From Tolypeutes matacus (lineage: Eukaryota; Chordata; Mammalia; Cingulata; Chlamyphoridae), in NCBI GenBank assembly GCA_026826555.1, contig JAKSZT010053883.1, positions 23,646,639 through 23,710,638 on the forward strand: a DNA stretch of 64,000 nt, in the 5' to 3' direction. The notes under the pieces were generated by a model that did no database searches, was not told the DNA's origin, and was given only the letters and a program-made list of their open reading frames with translations. Position numbers and translations under genes: made by a program. Positions within the stretch are counted from its first letter, which is position 1. Every line of letters starts with the position of its first letter. Of this stretch, positions 31,428 through 41,314 are shown one piece after another.

Positions 31428-31847
31428 CATAGTGAACCCAGAGGTGGATGGGCATCGTGGTTAATAGTGCAGATACAAGAATGTCCTTCTGTGAGCTGGA
31501 ACACAGGTTCATCACTGTTGCACGGTGGTAAGAATGTGGAGAAGGATGGGAAAAATACAATTAATGTAACCTGTGGACTATAGTCAACAGCAATACTGTA
31601 ATGTTCTTGCATTAATGTCAAAGATGTACTGTGTTAATTATAGGGGGATACGGAAAAATTATACCCAATGTACACTATAGACCAGAGTTAGTGGTAATAG
31701 TCTGATATTATCTCATAATTTGTAACAAACGTTCCACAACAATGTCGTGTTGGCGGAGGGGTGTTGTATGGGAATTCCACACATGTGCATGATTGCTTTG
31801 CAAGTTCACAGCTTCTCTAATAAAAATATATTTTAAAAAATAATGGA
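31428..31847 (+). mobile_element. L1 3' UTR and A-rich tail
   Basis: 'gtgaacccagaggtggatgg', 'taacctgtggactatagtca', 'taacaaacgttccacaacaa' and 'gcttctctaataaaaatata' are the 3' UTR of an armadillo-type L1 as I remember it, ending in AATAAA-like signal and A-rich tail. Confidence 0.75.
31835..31847. repeat. Target duplication of the DAS SINE, left copy
   Basis: AAAAAATAATGGA corresponds to the A-rich L1 tail and is repeated at the right end with one A/G difference. Confidence 0.75.
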
Positions 31848-32079
31848 GGAAGCGGATGTGGCTCAACTGGTTGGGCTCCCATTTACCATATGGGAGGCCC
31901 CGGGTTCGATTCCTGGGGCCTCCTGGTGAGGGCAGGCCAGCTCGCATAGCATGGTGAGCTGGCAGCCTGTGTGGCGCGGTAAGCTGGCGTAGCAAGATGA
32001 CGCAGCAAAGGGAGACAAGCAGACACAGAAAAACACACAGCAAAATGGACACAGTGAGCACAAGCAGCAAGGCGGGGGA

Positions 32080-32114
<35 letters not shown>

Positions 32115-32124
32115 AATCTTGAAA
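31848..32124 (+). mobile_element. DAS SINE (armadillo tRNA-derived SINE)
   Basis: The tRNA-like head starts GGAAGCGGATGTGGCTCAAC, contains an A-box-like 'tggctcaactgg' and an intact B box 'ggttcgattcc' (31903-31913). A unique body includes 'gcgtagcaagatgacgcagc', followed by an (AAAT)n tract and a closing 'aatcttgaaaaaaaaa'. It is transcribed by RNA polymerase III and mobilised by L1 in family members known from Dasypus. The insertion is flanked by a 13-bp duplication (31835-31847 and 32125-32137) with one mismatch. This is the best taxonomic marker in the window. Confidence 0.85.
32079..32115 (+). repeat. (AAAT)n tract in the SINE tail
   Basis: About nine AAAT units just before the 'aatcttg' end; typical of DAS SINE tails and prone to length change. 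Confidence 0.85.
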
Positions 32125-32137
32125 AAAAAATAGTGGA
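32125..32137. repeat. Target duplication of the DAS SINE, right copy
   Basis: AAAAAATAGTGGA, one mismatch to 31835-31847. The A's may partly belong to the SINE tail; TAGTGGA is the informative part. Confidence 0.75.
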
Positions 32138-32399
32138 AGCATATGATGGAGCAGAGCCTTGACCTCCCATGTTTTGTCTCACAGCTCAAATAAAGCAGCA
32201 CACGTATTGCACTTCCAATCTCATGTCCATGGCAGACATTTTTAATCGATTTATAGCACCTACTCCATTAAGTATGGGCCTGACCTCAAAATCCTACTCC
32301 ATATTGGAATTAACATATGGGATGAAGCCCATCTGTCTTCCCTGTCTTCATAAGCTGCATCCATCACCTAGGAGAACAAGAAGGTAGAATGACCCTTTC

Positions 32400-32580
32400 T
32401 TTTCTTTCTAAAACTTTTGAACATCTATTATGTGCCATGTGCTGGGTTAGCGGCTTTCCCACATTACCTCCTGTAATCCCTTCAACCAAGTTATGTGATG
32501 CCCATTTTATACATGGATAAGCTGAGACTCAGAGGGGCCAGCCTGCTAGACTTTCACATAGATCTTTCTGACTTCCACCA
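32400..32580 (-). mobile_element. MIR SINE
   Basis: 'atctattatgtgccatgtgc', 'gatgcccattttatacatgg' and 'ataagctgagactcagaggg' form a complete antisense MIR. Confidence 0.7.
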
Positions 32581-32584
32581 ACAT

Positions 32585-33105
32585 GGAAAGTTTCTAATAC
32601 TGGACTGTCACTTGCTAATGCCACTCAGTTGGTTGTGTCTGCTGGATGTGCTGCCTTGAGAAGGAGCTGGTGTTGTGATTGATTAGTGAGGCCCCGGGAG
32701 GCAGAGGTGTAACATAAGGGCCATGTATTTCCATTCATGCCAAAGTCTCACGTATGCCAAAGCCCAGTGTATGAGGGAGTTCTGGGGTTTGTCACTGAGG
32801 TGGGACAGCGTACCTGTGAGCACCAGGTGCTCATACCTAAGGGGACTGTGAAGTCTTGTTCTACTCTTAGCAGAACTTGATCCTCCAGTTCACTGTCGGC
32901 TCCAAGAGGACACTACTTTGCCCACTTCCCTGAGTTGACATTAGGATTGAAAGAGATAATAGATGCGAAAGAAACTGATGTGCAAGTAAATAGGTTCGAG
33001 TAGACACATTCATATTTCATTCCCTACTCTCAAAACCAACTTAACACTACATCAAAAAGAAAAAGAAAAAAAATAGAGGGTGTGTATGTGTTTGTTTGTT
33101 TTTTC
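32585..33105. other. Unassigned
   Basis: Mixed sequence, ending in an A-rich then T-rich junction (33050-33112). No repeat or gene recognised. Confidence 0.3.
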
Positions 33106-33109
33106 TTTT

Positions 33110-33835
33110 TCAGAAATTGCCTGCAACTCTGTTCACAAACTCTGAAGCATATCTGTCAAGTATTGTAAAATCTAGATCAGAATAAATAATCTGAGAACCT
33201 ACACAAACATCCTTAGGCCTTGCATAGTAGCCACTTTCATTAAAATGAAGTACCCTTGATTTGAATAGTTTATCGAAAAACCTTATACTTAAAGTACTGA
33301 GACCCAGCCCGGCCCCCAGGGGAATAGTGGTTGCCCCTGGGGAGACCCAGCTGGATGAACAGATCTGCCCAGAGGTTGAGCTGAATGAGAAGCCACACAG
33401 AGGCACTCCTTCCTGGTCCCCTGCCCAGGGAGCTACCAGAAACAAGACAGGGAGAGGGAGGGTGCGGAATCAATAAGGCCTGGATCACAGTCTCCAGAGG
33501 TGGTGTCGTAAATAGCTTTTCTAGGGACATACTGGCCTCTCTAGGATATCCAACAGTGAGCCGTGTTCCCATGGCAAAGGAAATAACCTATGTGGTGAAA
33601 GAGAGAGCCTAAGATGACAACCCAAATCGAAGCTGCAGACTGCCTCCACACTGCCCACACACTATTCCTCCACAAAGAGATGGTCCCATCCCCAAATGAG
33701 TTATAATGAAAAGGAAAGAAACCATGAAAGGAAATTATGTGTAGATGCTGCTGAAAAAGGAGAAAGGGCAGATGAAAAAACAGATGAAGGCAATACATCA
33801 GAAAAGGAATTACCCAAATAAACAGGAAAGATTTT
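33110..33835. other. Unassigned block, possibly an unknown retroposed sequence
   Basis: It includes a 111-codon frame on the minus strand (33110-33445) and 71-codon and 75-codon frames on the plus strand. I recognise no protein in any of them. A T-rich tract (33085-33113) bounds it on the left. It could be a diverged retropseudogene or unknown repeat; nothing here decides. Confidence 0.2.
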
Positions 33836-33839
33836 TTAA

Positions 33840-34660
33840 AAAATTGTTCTCCATAGTCTCAAGAAATGACAGACAGCACGATATGTCTCTCTCTCTCTTT
33901 TTTTAAAAGAATCAAATGAGTATTTAAATAAGTGATTGTAAAATAACAGCATAAAGTTATATCAAGCTGTTTGAGCTTGGGTATAAACAGAAGAGAGGAA
34001 AACGAGATAGGAGAGATGAAAGTCAAATTAGAAACATCAAAAATTAGAATAGCATGGCTAAAATGCTATGAGGAGCGTTGTGGATAAGTTACAGAGAATC
34101 AAACAATTAACTAGAAAATAGCTTCTTTTTCAAAGATTAGAAAGAAATTGGTAATAGGTTTGGAAGACAGACAAAGCCTCTCCAATATATACACATCCAA
34201 TGAGGCAAATGGTACAACATAATCTAAGAAGTAATGCAAGAAAACAGTCCTGAAATGAAAAAAAAAAAAAAAAAAAAAATACGTGGATCTGTGGAACAAA
34301 AGGGCACAGCAATTTCCAGAAAGAAAAAATATATACACTGATAAAGATGCATCAACACAAAGTCATATGTAAATGAAATGGTTGAGATTCAAAAATAGAA
34401 TCTCCTCTGGTCAACTCAACAATGATGGGGGAAATCAGGTCAACTCACAGTTCTCCATAGCAGCACCAGAAGACAGGGGAACATTTACCAGGTCTGAGGG
34501 CAAGAAAATATATCCCAATAATTTTATACACAGACAAGTTGTTTTTCCAGATCCAGAGGCAACAGATACTCTGTGTCAAGTATGCAGGAACTCAGGAGCC
34601 AACCACCTTCATGAGTCTTTCTTGAAAAATTACTGCTAACAAACCTGTCGTAAAAATAAA
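33840..34660. other. A-rich sequence, probable degenerate LINE fragment
   Basis: Strong A bias on the plus strand and words such as 'ataggtttggaagacagaca', 'agagaatcaaacaattaact' and 'tatatcccaataattttata' resemble L1/HAL1 ORF1 DNA, but the alignment is weak. It contains an (A)22 run. Confidence 0.3.
34258..34279 (+). repeat. (A)22 homopolymer
   Basis: An uninterrupted A run, directly readable. It may be the tail of a retroposed piece to its left, but no matching target duplication was found. Confidence 0.9.
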
Positions 34661-34934
34661 GAACTCAGGAAGAGCAAGTCCGGTGTGTGTGTGTGATGGG
34701 GGCAAGGAGGAAGAGAGGCTGGTGCTGAGGATAGAATCTGATTAAATGTAGAACGAAGTCAAGTCTGAACAGTCACAGTGACTGTGGTTACAGAAGGGCA
34801 GGAAAAACTATAACTTTGACACAATATAACAAATCAGGAAGTGCGGAGGACAGAAAGTGAAAAGAAGTATAGGGGTGCTAATTTTCTATTATTTTATACC
34901 AGGGAGTTAACCCATATGGTTTAAAAGTTTAACA

Positions 34935-35375
34935 AGCATTTATTTTAAATCATGTTTGTAACATCTTAATGTTTCCAAATTTTTTCTTCTTAACTGTAGG
35001 ACACATCTTGGAGCAAATTTTATTTAAACTTCATAAGTTCTTCAATTTTACCATAATTTGTATTTCTTCTTTTAAATTAAAGGAAGCATAAATTTCATAC
35101 TTTTTATTAGAAATAGCATAACTATTATGATCCCCCATTTTTTTCTGTCAGTCTGTCTTTCAGTTGTATCCTGTGTATGTTCCTGGAGATATGCCCAGAA
35201 TTTGTCCATCAAATATGATCACAGCTGTTTCTGAGCAATGGAGACATTTATTGTATTTTCTTTTTTTGTGCAGCCTAGCATTTTCTGAATTAATTTTTAC
35301 CATTCCTAGTTGCAATTTTTACAAAAATCCTTAATTTTTAAAATTAAGATAGAAAGAATAGTCTCAATATTTGCA
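34935..35375 (-). mobile_element. AT-rich, possible old L1 3' UTR on the minus strand
   Basis: T-rich sequence ('ttttttcttcttaactgtag', 'gtattttctttttttgtgca', 'ttgcaatttttacaaaaatc') looks like antisense L1M 3' UTR but lacks a diagnostic block. Confidence 0.3.
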
Positions 35376-35379
35376 GCTC

Positions 35380-35885
35380 CTCGTGAGGGCCACCCACTGG
35401 GCTGTCCTTGGGTGGGCTGGAGAGACAGCGGTCCTGTCAAGTGTCCTCCTTGTTCCTAAGCCCACATCTGCTCCTCTTTCTACAACATTCCCATATCCTC
35501 ACTCCTGCCTCCACCACATCCTGGCGGCATTTGGTGGCTGTCAGTCATACCCCAGATTGTGTCAGGCTTGACAGAAATCAAAGCTGGTGTTTTGGCAAAA
35601 GATGGAAGAGACGGGGAGATTTCTTCAAAAAAAGAAACAACAGGAAGATATCAAGGGGTGCGGAGCGAGAAGCTGAGATGAGGCCTCCTGTGCTCCATCA
35701 TGAAGAGGGGACCTGGCCTGGAGAGGCAGCAGGGGCAGGGAAGATGGCACTGCCTGGTCAGTGTGGCCCAGGAGACAGCTCCCCACCCCCAACTCTGTCA
35801 ACCGTGGTGCTGGGCGAGGGACACTGGACCCACAGTCTGGGACTCTAATGCTGACCCACCTGTTCGTGTTTTACCTATGTCTTCC
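35380..35885. other. Unassigned
   Basis: Frames of up to 146 codons without domain resemblance; no repeats recognised. Confidence 0.3.
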
Positions 35886-35889
35886 CTTT

Positions 35890-36005
35890 AACTCCCTCAC
35901 CACCCCATGTCATAGATGAGGACTCCAAGAAGTGATGTGACTTGCCCAAGTTCTCACAGCTGGAAGGTGCTTGAGCCAGGACTCACCCCAGACCTGCCTG
36001 GGGCT
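35890..36005 (-). mobile_element. MIR SINE
   Basis: 'ccccatgtcatagatgagga', 'gtgacttgcccaagttctca' and 'agctggaaggtgcttgagcc' are antisense MIR. Confidence 0.7.
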
Positions 36006-36119
36006 CAGGCAGCCTTGACCATGGAACGCATCTGACCCCAGGACCTGGCAGCCAGAACCTCAGCCACACAAGAGCTTGCAGCCACCCCAGTCCTCACACG
36101 TGACTCAGTATTTCAAAGC

Positions 36120-36265
36120 AGCTTCTCACCCAGACACGCATTCGATTGTTCATCAAACCCTGTGAGATGTGTCAGGCAGGGATGATTGTGCCCATTTGTC
36201 AGGTAAAGAACTGAGGCCCAGCAGGGGAAGTGACATGCCTGGAACCACCTGGGGGTTAGTGGTCG
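36120..36265 (-). mobile_element. MIR SINE
   Basis: 'gattgtgcccatttgtcagg', 'taaagaactgaggcccagca' and 'gaagtgacatgcctggaacc' are antisense MIR. Confidence 0.7.
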
Positions 36266-36450
36266 GGCAAGACTAGAGGCTGTGCAACCTTGGGTAAGCC
36301 ACTCAACCTCTCTGAGCTGCCCTTTCCACATGAGTTCTATAATGAGGCTATTCCCTGCCTCTGCTTCCTGCTCACTTCCGTAGGGAAAGTCAGGCACATA
36401 AGAACACACTTTATGAAACTGAGAGGCTGGAGAGATTATTGTGAGCCTGT
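36266..36450 (+). mobile_element. MIR SINE
   Basis: 'gtgcaaccttgggtaagcca', 'ctcaacctctctgagctgcc' and 'ataatgaggctattccctgc' form a sense MIR, adjacent to an antisense one so that the pair is an imperfect inverted repeat. Confidence 0.7.
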
Positions 36451-36744
36451 GAGGATTAATTTCAGGGCTTCATTCTGTTCTCAAGAAATCCCAGGACTCA
36501 GCAAGGAGGTTTCTTCCCGCCATTGGCACCATTTTTCCCGAACCAAAGCCCTCAGCAGGTGAGTAAGTGAGAAGCTATGATTGACTTGTCTTTACCAGTG
36601 ACACTCCCACTGTTTGCCAACTTAATATCCCTTGGAACTATGCAAGAAAAACCCCTGCCTGACTCCCAAAGCTCTGAGTCTCACCAGGCCCTCAGGTTTC
36701 TTTGAAATCTAGAATGTCTTAGCTGGGTCTACCCTTGGGACTTT

Positions 36745-36860
36745 ATCCATCCCAATTCCTTTCCTGCACAGATGGGGAAACTGAGTCTGGGGGACAGCAG
36801 AGTAATATTAGCTGCTGTGTTAGCACTTTCAAGTGCTGAGAAGTAAATACAGTAGCACTG
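36745..36860 (-). mobile_element. MIR SINE fragment
   Basis: 'cctttcctgcacagatgggg', 'aaactgagtctgggggacag' is antisense MIR core. Confidence 0.6.
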
Positions 36861-36864
36861 CCCT

Positions 36865-37220
36865 CAGCAAATAGGGGAGGAAGAGTCCAAGGGTCAATCT
36901 TGCTTCAGGAATGGCTGCCCCAGCTCCAGCTCTCACATCCCCCCCAGGTTCAATTCCAGCAGGAAAGAGCATGTGACTTTGTCCCACCATTTCCAGCAAG
37001 AGCTTTAAGGCATCTCGTTGGCTCCTACCCAGTCATGTGACATCCCTTGAACTCCTGGAATCCATGTAGACCACGGTCCCTTACACTTCACTGCAGATGC
37101 CTTGGCCCTCACCTCAGAGAGCCTGTTCAGGTCTGGATGGGGACTGCAGCCCCAGGGGATTCTGGTGCCATTTGGCCCCCCTCCCCCCAACCACCACCCT
37201 GTCCACACCAGGACACCTTT
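36865..37220. other. Unassigned
   Basis: Nothing recognised; short C tracts near 36943 and 37182. Confidence 0.3.
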
Positions 37221-37224
37221 GAAC

Positions 37225-37365
37225 TGCCTGAGCTGGAAGGTGTCTTTCTAGCACTGCAATTCTGTTCCCCTATACTGTTTCCAAAGACAGCTCCCTAAAG
37301 CACACTATGATCATGTAATGCTCTTGCTCAAGAACCACCTGTGGTTCCCTATTACCTACATTTTT
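37225..37365 (+). mobile_element. LINE-2 fragment
   Basis: 'actatgatcatgtaatgctc', 'ttgctcaagaaccacctgtg' and 'gttccctattacctac' match the L2 ORF2 C-terminal coding DNA. Confidence 0.6.
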
Positions 37366-37369
37366 GAAG

Positions 37370-37935
37370 TCTGTTATAGGTGGGAAAATTGAGGTCAAAG
37401 GGAGGGGCAGAGGAGGAATCCCAGCCCAGGTGTGGCCAACCCAGGTGTGGTCAGGTCCCTCAATGAGGCTACTACCAGCCCCACTGTGGCCATCAGGGCT
37501 GCTCTGGTATCGTCTCTCCATCAGGAAGCTGACCCCAGGTCCCAGCCAAAGTTGGGGAGACATTCCAGATGAACTCTTCCCAAGCCTGGACCGGGTCATT
37601 CTCACTGATGCCTCCAGATCTTGGCACCTGGTTTCATTTATATGTAATTTTCACATTTAGCCATTAATGCAGCCATTGTAATACCCAAGGCTCCACGTTG
37701 TTTTGCCTTGACTCCCACTGTCATGTGTGGGGACCGTGACCATCTCTCCTGTACTCACAGGCAAACATCATTTTTCCCAGCAGGTGAGAGGGGAGTGGGC
37801 ACCTGTGCCATGTGGGGCCCTCCTTGTGGCTGGCATACGAGGAGCCAGGTGGGGAGCAGAGGAGCAGGTGAGGCCAGGGCAGGGGGCAATTAGGGAGGGA
37901 TGTGGATTGGCCAAGGCCTCAGGAGTTCTCATGCT
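37370..37935. other. Unassigned
   Basis: A weak antisense MIR word ('gggaaaattgaggtcaaagg', 37382) is the only repeat trace. Confidence 0.3.
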
Positions 37936-37939
37936 GACC

Positions 37940-38165
37940 CTGTCCTATCAGCAAATGTCAGTTTGCTTTTCTGGGCCTCAGTTTCCCCATCTGCAGCCTG
38001 GAGGTGAGGTTTGGACCACCTGGCTCCTGCTATCCCTCACACATTCTATAGATTCTTCATTACAGCTGCTAGAAGGTCCTCAGGGCTAGGCTACTTCTGG
38101 CACATCAAGCACTAAGCACAGGGTCTGGCATACAGCAGGCACTCACGAAGTGCTCAGGAATGCTG
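37940..38165 (+). mobile_element. MIR SINE, near full length
   Basis: 'ttctgggcctcagtttcccc', 'atctgcagcctggaggtgag' and the 3' 'ctggcatacagcaggcactc' are present in order. Confidence 0.7.
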
Positions 38166-38169
38166 TTGC

Positions 38170-38555
38170 TATTAGTCTAGACTCTGGAGAACGAGGCTGG
38201 CTATGGACAGAGTGTTCACCTCCACTTCGGAGTGAGAGGCAGAGTGACCTACCTGGACTTACACGGTGGGAAGAGAAGATCCAGGCTGCATGCCTGGGCT
38301 GGCCTGACCCAAGGCTTGGGCTTTTATAGTTTCCGTAGCAACGCCCACTGACCACTGACCCAAACTGCTGGGTTCGGGGCCTCCGATAGGGTATAGCCCG
38401 GCTTCCTCTGGGAAGGTCACTGCCCCATGTGTGCCCCCCACCCTGGTCCAGGCCATGGCTGTTCTGTCCAGAGCCCTGCAGCCTTCCTATCTGGCCTCTC
38501 TGCCTCCATCTCTCCTTGGCCATCTGACCATGTCACTTCCATGACCCTCCTCATC
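38170..38555. other. Unassigned
   Basis: No repeats recognised. A short tandem of 'tgaccatgtcacttcca'/'tgactgtgtcacttcca' units (38527-38575) marks the junction with the L2. Confidence 0.3.
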
Positions 38556-38559
38556 TGAC

Positions 38560-38995
38560 TGTGTCACTTCCATGGTCCCCTCATCCTCAAGGTGCGGTCC
38601 ACACCCCTTGGCCTTTGCACTCTGGCCCCTCTGACCTCTCTGGTCCACCCACCCCTATGGTCCAGGCTCACGGGCCCCACCATTCTCCCAACTATCCCAG
38701 CCTTTTCACATGCTGTTCCCTCCACCTTGGAGGTTCATTCCCGTCTTTCATGCCAGGCAAACTCCTACTCATCCCTCAGAGCCCAGCATGGCTTTTACAT
38801 CTTTCTTGAAGCCTTCCCAACAAACATTCCCAGGGCAGGTCACCCCTTCTGGTGCCACCATCCCCCTCATGCCCTGAGCCTGGTGGGCTCTTATCTCATC
38901 ATTGTCTGGGGGCAGAGAGAACTGAGGCCATGTTTAGTTCAGGGCTCCAGCTCCAGGGCCCAGCCTGGCCTGGCACAGAGTGAGCACCAAGAGGG
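38560..38995 (+). mobile_element. LINE-2 3' region
   Basis: 'ccttttcacatgctgttccc', 'tccaccttggaggttcattc', 'catccctcagagcccagcat' and 'cttgaagccttcccaacaaa' give the L2 ORF2 end, with the 3' UTR 'tggcacagagtgagcaccaa'. The 147-codon frame here (38592-39035) is an incidental opening in L2 DNA. Confidence 0.7.
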
Positions 38996-39029
38996 GCTTG
39001 GCCCGGCCTCCCTCCCTCGCTCACAGTTG

Positions 39030-39540
39030 GCCTGAGCACCCACTACTGCATTTCAGGTCCTGTCCTAGGAGCTGGGGCTGCAATATCAAACAAAACAGAC
39101 AAGGTCCTGCCCCGAAGGAGTCTATTAAACAAACCCACAGACTGAATGCATAATTGCAATTTATATTAAGTGCTCTGAGGGAAAGGAAATGGATTTGAGA
39201 TAGACTCTTAAGCTGGGGTGGTCAGAGACGGTTTCCTGAGGTCATAAATAAATTGATCATACATTATGTGAAAAACCTGAAGGATGAGGAGGCATCAGCC
39301 CAGCCAGACAGGGGGAGGCCCTCCAGGTGGAGGCACCAGGTGAGCAAAGGCCCTGACGGGAAGGAACAAAGTGCCCTGGGGGACCTGGAGGCCAGGGAGG
39401 TGGAGCCCAGTAGGGAAGAGGCAGGGCCATGAGGTCAGAGGGTACCTCAGTCCAGCCCCCAGTGAAGAGCCAGGATTTGTTCTAAATGCAGGGTTTTAAA
39501 TGGGAAAATTATATGAACAATTTGCATTCTGAGACAGGAT
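39030..39540 (+). mobile_element. Ancient interspersed repeat, long copy
   Basis: 'gcacccactactgcatttca', 'gagctggggctgcaatatca', 'aacaaaacagacaaggtcct', 'gaggcaccaggtgagcaaag' and a 3' part 'aaatgggaaaattatatgaa' define the longest copy of the repeat also found at 2710, 6078, 7170 and 7440. Confidence 0.55.
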
Positions 39541-39544
39541 TCTG

Positions 39545-39985
39545 CCATTGTGTGGAGAATGGATGAGGGCGGGGCAGGCACAGAAGCGGAAAACCAGGAA
39601 GAAGGCCTTGCGGTTACACCGGTGTGTGGGGTGGGGTGGGGAGTGAGGTGGGCTGCGGTCAGGGTGTGGGAGATGGAGAGAAGAGAGGGAGACTTGAGGT
39701 TAAATTTAGACATTGTGTCTGAGAGGGGTATGATGGGAAGTGGTAGTGAGGGGAGGGAGAGGGAAAAGTTGCCCCCTGTGCCCCTCCAAGCTCCTCCCAG
39801 GCACACTGCCCTTCCCATGTTCTGCGACCATCAGGGACTCCCTACCTGCAGGAGTCCCAGGTCTACACGGGGGGCTAAAATATGCCAAACCGGGGATAAT
39901 CCAGAGGTTCTCCCTCGTTCTTGGAGCAGCCCACCACGATGGGGCTGGAGACCAGGAGCCAGGCTTGTGGACGAGAGATTGCCCT
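39545..39985. other. Unassigned
   Basis: G-rich on the plus strand at 39545-39775. No recognised element. Confidence 0.3.
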
Positions 39986-39989
39986 CTCT

Positions 39990-40092
39990 GCCTTGCTCTG
40001 CCCTGAACAGGTGAGCAACTTTGGCAAGACCCTTCCCCTCTCTAAGCCTCAATTTCCCCATCTCAAAAATGAGGAAGTCCCTTCCAGCTTCA
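39990..40092 (+). mobile_element. MIR SINE fragment
   Basis: 'cctctctaagcctcaatttc' and 'cccatctcaaaaatgaggaa' are MIR core. Confidence 0.65.
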
Positions 40093-40094
40093 AG

Positions 40095-41115
40095 GCTTTA
40101 CCCAGTGAAATGGGTTCACTGCCCTCAGACCCTCCCAGAGTTCAGGGAGGGGGTGCCCACAGAGGGGCCTCATCACTGAGGGTCTCCATGAGCTTGCAGG
40201 GACCAAGGTACGCCTAGAAGTATCAGTTCTTATCCCAGAGGGCCTCTGAGCCAACCAGGACAGTCTCCTCCAACAAACCGGAAGCTTGAAAATGCAGGGC
40301 TGTTTTCATTACCAGATTATGGGCTCCTGAGGTCAGGGCAGAGCCCCGCCCCCAACATGCTGGGGAGAGGGCAAAACCGTTTCTCTCTTCAGATTTGGGG
40401 TTTTAAGGTAAGACTTGTGTCACCTTCCTCCTTCTCAGGCTTCTAAGTGCATAACTGCGTCCCCTCCCCAGCTTGGGCCTCCCGGAGGGCAGTGAACCAG
40501 CCTCCTCCATTGGACATGCTTCCTACAGGCTGGAGCCTGGAAGGGGTGGAGTCTGTGGAAGCTCCAAATGTCAAGACAGCTCTGTCCAGCCCTGGGAGAC
40601 CTGGAGGAGGAGATAAGAAGCAGCTGGGAAGGAGCAGGATGCTGACCCTAGAACCCCTTGGATACAGGGGAGAACCTTGTCCACAGGCTCAGGGACCAAA
40701 GGATCACAAGGACAGGCCCTCTGGCCTGGGAGAGACCAGGCAGGGTCAGGACTGGCCCCCAACCCTCTTAAAAACTCTTCTTTCCCAATAATTGGGGAAA
40801 CGAAAAGCCCAGTTTATCCATCCATCCACCCATCCATCCATCCATCCATCCATCCATCCATGGATGTTAAAACTTGAATCTGAACCCCATTGTTGATTTG
40901 ACAGGTGAGGAGGAGGAGGCTAAGAGGAGGGCAGGAAGTTGAAGTTGAAGTCACGCCACTGGAAATCCTGCAGTGGGGTCTGCACCTGGGCGGGCTCCTG
41001 CCAGGCTCGTACCCTCTCCACCGTCCCTGCCCCTTCAGAAAGAGAATGGCTTGAGGGATGATCCCAGAACCCCGGAGTGGTTGGAAGAGGGATTCCAGGG
41101 AAACAGTGGGGCTTT
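40095..41115. other. Mostly unassigned, with a tetranucleotide repeat
   Basis: Apart from the (ATCC)n at 40816-40862, no repeat or gene is recognised. Confidence 0.3.
40816..40862 (+). repeat. (ATCC)n microsatellite
   Basis: About eleven TCCA units with one interruption ('tccaccca') are directly readable. Confidence 0.9.
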
Positions 41116-41119
41116 GCTC

Positions 41120-41310
41120 TCCAATAGACCCAGGCTCATGACCTGGCCCTGCCACTCAGTGGCTGTGTGACCCTGGGCCAGTCTCTCATCTACTCTGAGC
41201 CTCGTTTCTTCCTCTGCAAAATGGGGCAGCCAGGTGCTTGAAGGGAGGATGGGAGCAAGGGGGGCACTTGCTCTGGCATATGGTTGGTGCTCAGTTATGG
41301 TCATGCCCTT
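41120..41310 (+). mobile_element. MIR SINE, near full length
   Basis: 'ccctgccactcagtggctgt', 'gtgaccctgggccagtctct', 'gcctcgtttcttcctctgca' and the 3' 'tatggttggtgctcagttat' cover the element. Confidence 0.8.
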
Positions 41311-41314
41311 CCCA

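Larger units (their letters stand above)
26885..31847 (+). mobile_element. L1: Xenarthran LINE-1, 5'-complete but internally deleted
   Basis: This element is an L1 retrotransposon with a recognisable 5' start (a CAAGATGGC YY1-type motif at 26889-26897). It has a ~1.15-kb 5' UTR with tandem monomers, ORF1 at about 28038-28975, ORF2 at 29094-31427 and a 3' UTR ending in an A-rich tail at about 31820-31847. ORF2 stops homology in the region after the reverse transcriptase and passes directly into the 3' UTR. The total is about 4.9 kb where a full L1 would be some 6-7 kb. Multiple stops and frameshifts make it inactive. A DAS SINE is inserted in its tail. A clean target duplication for the L1 itself was not found. 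Confidence 0.85.

Noticed and set aside
30887..31621. 244-codon open frame on the minus strand
   Set aside because: It is exactly antisense to the LINE-1 reverse-transcriptase region and 3' UTR; the composition follows from the A-rich L1 sense strand, so it is a shadow frame.
31848..31925. Possible tRNA gene
   Set aside because: It has A and B boxes and a partial cloverleaf, but continues into the SINE body and (AAAT)n tail with a target duplication; it is the tRNA-derived head of a SINE.
26860..32140. Target duplication for the whole L1 ('aaatagcaggg' left, 'aaatagtggaag' right)
   Set aside because: The match is short and imperfect, and the right copy overlaps the SINE duplication; it cannot be assigned to the L1 with confidence.
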